In this document: in pieces, positions 5,233 through 6,095 of the stretch
Layout of the letters: each line of letters opens with the position of its first letter
Numbering within the stretch: the stretch's first letter is position 1
Notes under the pieces: generated by a model
What the model was told of the DNA's origin: nothing
What the model saw: the letters and a program-made list of their open reading frames with translations, nothing else
Database searches by the model: none
Source: Synechococcaceae cyanobacterium RL_1_2
Lineage (GTDB): Bacteria > Cyanobacteriota > Cyanobacteriia > Cyanobacteriales > JAAUPO01
Reading direction: 5' to 3'
Assembly: GCA_012033095.1 (NCBI GenBank)
Contig: JAAUPO010000161.1
Location: 1-6,095 of the forward strand
Length of the DNA stretch: 6,095 bases
Program-made: the position numbers and the translations under genes

Positions 5233-5996
5233 TGCTCCAGCATTTACCTCCCCACAAACCGGCGGTATCCCCTACCATCAAACATCAAAACAACTTATTG
5301 ACGCGATCCAACCCCGATCCTAGTCAAGAATTAAAATTACTCCAGGTGCTCACCCATGAAATCCGTACCCCCCTCACCAGTATTAGAACCCTGATTCGTT
5401 CTTTAATTAAACGGTATCCTTTACCGGCTAAGGTGATGCAGCGGCTCCACAGTATTGATCAAGAATGTACGGAGCAAATTGAACGGATGGAACTAATTTT
5501 TAAGGCCACGGAATTGGAGAGCAATAAAACCCAAACCCCAGGAACGCAGCTCACTCCGATTTCGTTGCAAATTATGTTTGAAACTAATATTCCCCGTTGG
5601 CAACAACAGGCCCAAAGGAGAAATATTAATTTGGATGTATTGATGCCCCAGCATTTACCCCAAGTGGTAATTACGGAACCAGCCTTGTTAGATCGCATGT
5701 TAACCGGCCTTATTGAAAAATTTACCCGTAATTTGACCACCGGCGATCGCATTCAACTGCATATTTCCACCGCCGGCAATCAACTCAAACTCCAACTATT
5801 ACCCCAAGCCAATCACCACCATCGCTTTGAAGCCCTGGGACAACTGCTAACTTTTCAACCTACGACCGGTAATGTCAGTTTAAATTTGGATGTTACTAAA
5901 AATCTATGTCAGGCCCTGGGGGGTAAGTTAATTGTGAAAAATAAACCCACCCAAGGGGAAAGTTTTACGATCTTTTTACCCTTAGGCAATCGCTAA
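5229..5996 (+). CDS. Histidine kinase-like transmitter with degenerate ATP-binding domain
   Basis: This frame covers the dimerisation and catalytic part of a sensor kinase, 255 residues from TTG 5229 or 254 from the more plausible ATG 5232. Counting from TTG, the HisKA H-box is LQVLTHEIRTPLTSIRTL with His43 as phosphoacceptor. It is followed by a second dimerisation helix (QRLHSIDQECTEQIERMELI). The C-terminal half aligns with a HATPase fold (LDRMLTGLIEKFTR, NVSLNLDVTKNLCQALGGKL, GESFTIFLPL). The usual N-box Asn position is Lys164, no DxGxG G1 box is visible, and the G2 region reads TTGNVSLNLD instead of GxGLGL. ATP binding may therefore be weak or lost, making it a candidate pseudokinase that could be phosphorylated in trans or act as a phosphatase or scaffold; that is inference. 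It overlaps the preceding frame by TGATG and is probably the 3' part of the gene starting at 4655. No receiver gene is adjacent. Confidence 0.85.
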   Translation: MMLQHLPPHKPAVSPTIKHQNNLLTRSNPDPSQELKLLQVLTHEIRTPLTSIRTLIRSLIKRYPLPAKVMQRLHSIDQECTEQIERMELIFKATELESNKTQTPGTQLTPISLQIMFETNIPRWQQQAQRRNINLDVLMPQHLPQVVITEPALLDRMLTGLIEKFTRNLTTGDRIQLHISTAGNQLKLQLLPQANHHHRFEALGQLLTFQPTTGNVSLNLDVTKNLCQALGGKLIVKNKPTQGESFTIFLPLGNR

Positions 5997-6019
5997 GGAT
6001 CGTGAATTAAAATAACTTA

Positions 6020-6095
6020 GAGGATGTCTAAAAAGTCTCAAATGTTGTTCAATCGCCCCCTAAATCCTCCAAGTTGGGGGGACTTAATTGCTTAA
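6020..6095 (+). repeat. Dispersed intergenic repeat, copy C (runs to window edge)
   Basis: GAGGATGTCTAAAAAGT starts 24 bases after the kinase stop codon and is followed by CAAATGTTGTTCAATCG and the C-rich/G-rich module (6056-6086). It is the second copy of the unit at 3122-3191, in the same orientation. The element may extend past the window. It has no coding capacity. Confidence 0.8.

Larger units (their letters stand above)
4655..5996 (+). pseudogene. Frameshifted histidine kinase-like gene, two apparent one-base deletions
   Basis: I propose that the two plus-strand fragments are one gene starting at ATG 4655. That frame encodes MVNSSFSELFHTDQLP and then leaves the good frame. Adding one C to the C4 run at 4699-4702 continues it as LSPQQRRVSQAKAIANQQW, which reads as an uninterrupted protein. 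The GTG at 4723 would then be internal. At the other junction, the downstream frame is open from 5166 and reads VNEFSSLMLQHLPP across the presumed stop, so one missing base near 5206-5211 would fuse the halves. The corrected gene is 1344 bases, or 447 residues, with His at about 235. From memory, cyanobacterial homologues of this kinase are single proteins of about this length; I could not check that. If the second break is real biology, the TGATG overlap at 5230-5234 would permit translational coupling. Confidence 0.62.

Noticed and set aside
5459..5752. 97-codon minus-strand frame in the plus-strand kinase
   Set aside because: It is antisense to the HisKA/HATPase-like region, which has clear family motifs.

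Overview
The window looks like cyanobacterial chromosomal DNA of moderate GC content. The evidence is five copies of the HIP1 octamer GCGATCGC (starting at 1880, 3384, 4239, 4765 and 5743), the TTG/GTG/ATG start usage, two sensor histidine kinases of cyanobacterial style, and intergenic repeats of the CCCCCTAAATCCCCC type that are common in cyanobacteria. I cannot assign a genus. There is no CRISPR array, tRNA, rRNA or complete transposase.

Layout. Bases 1-424 hold no convincing gene. They start with a 10-bp tandem array (1-70), followed by a ~111-bp MITE-like element (73-183) bounded by 12-bp inverted repeats. On the minus strand, 2842 down to 425 is one multidomain sensor kinase gene (PAS-like, GAF, GAF, HisKA, HATPase). 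It is broken by two apparent one-base indels, so the visible reading frames are 2760-1441 and 1381-425. Bases 2843-3370 are intergenic and carry a dispersed repeat plus several palindromes. At 4486-3371 (minus) is an intact beta-ketoacyl-ACP synthase of the FabF/KAS II type with a complete Cys-His-Lys-His active site. Bases 4487-4654 separate it from a divergent plus-strand kinase gene that most plausibly runs 4655-5996. That gene is also split, by two apparent one-base deletions, into 4723-5232 and 5229/5232-5996. A second copy of the dispersed repeat begins at 6020 and runs off the window.

Main interpretation. The most informative result is that each kinase appears to be one gene interrupted by two single-base indels, while the synthase between them is open throughout. 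The coding sequence on both sides of each break is still well conserved, so this is either sequence/assembly error or very recent inactivation. The plus-strand kinase is also unusual in its catalytic domain: the H-box is intact, but the N-box Asn position is Lys and no DxGxG or GxGLGL box is visible, so it may not bind ATP normally.

At base-composition level, the palindrome CCATGG occurs 14 times where one or two would be expected, a stronger excess by count than HIP1 in this window. I do not see a clear new multi-gene system. Nothing in the sequence ties the two kinases functionally to the synthase beyond adjacency.
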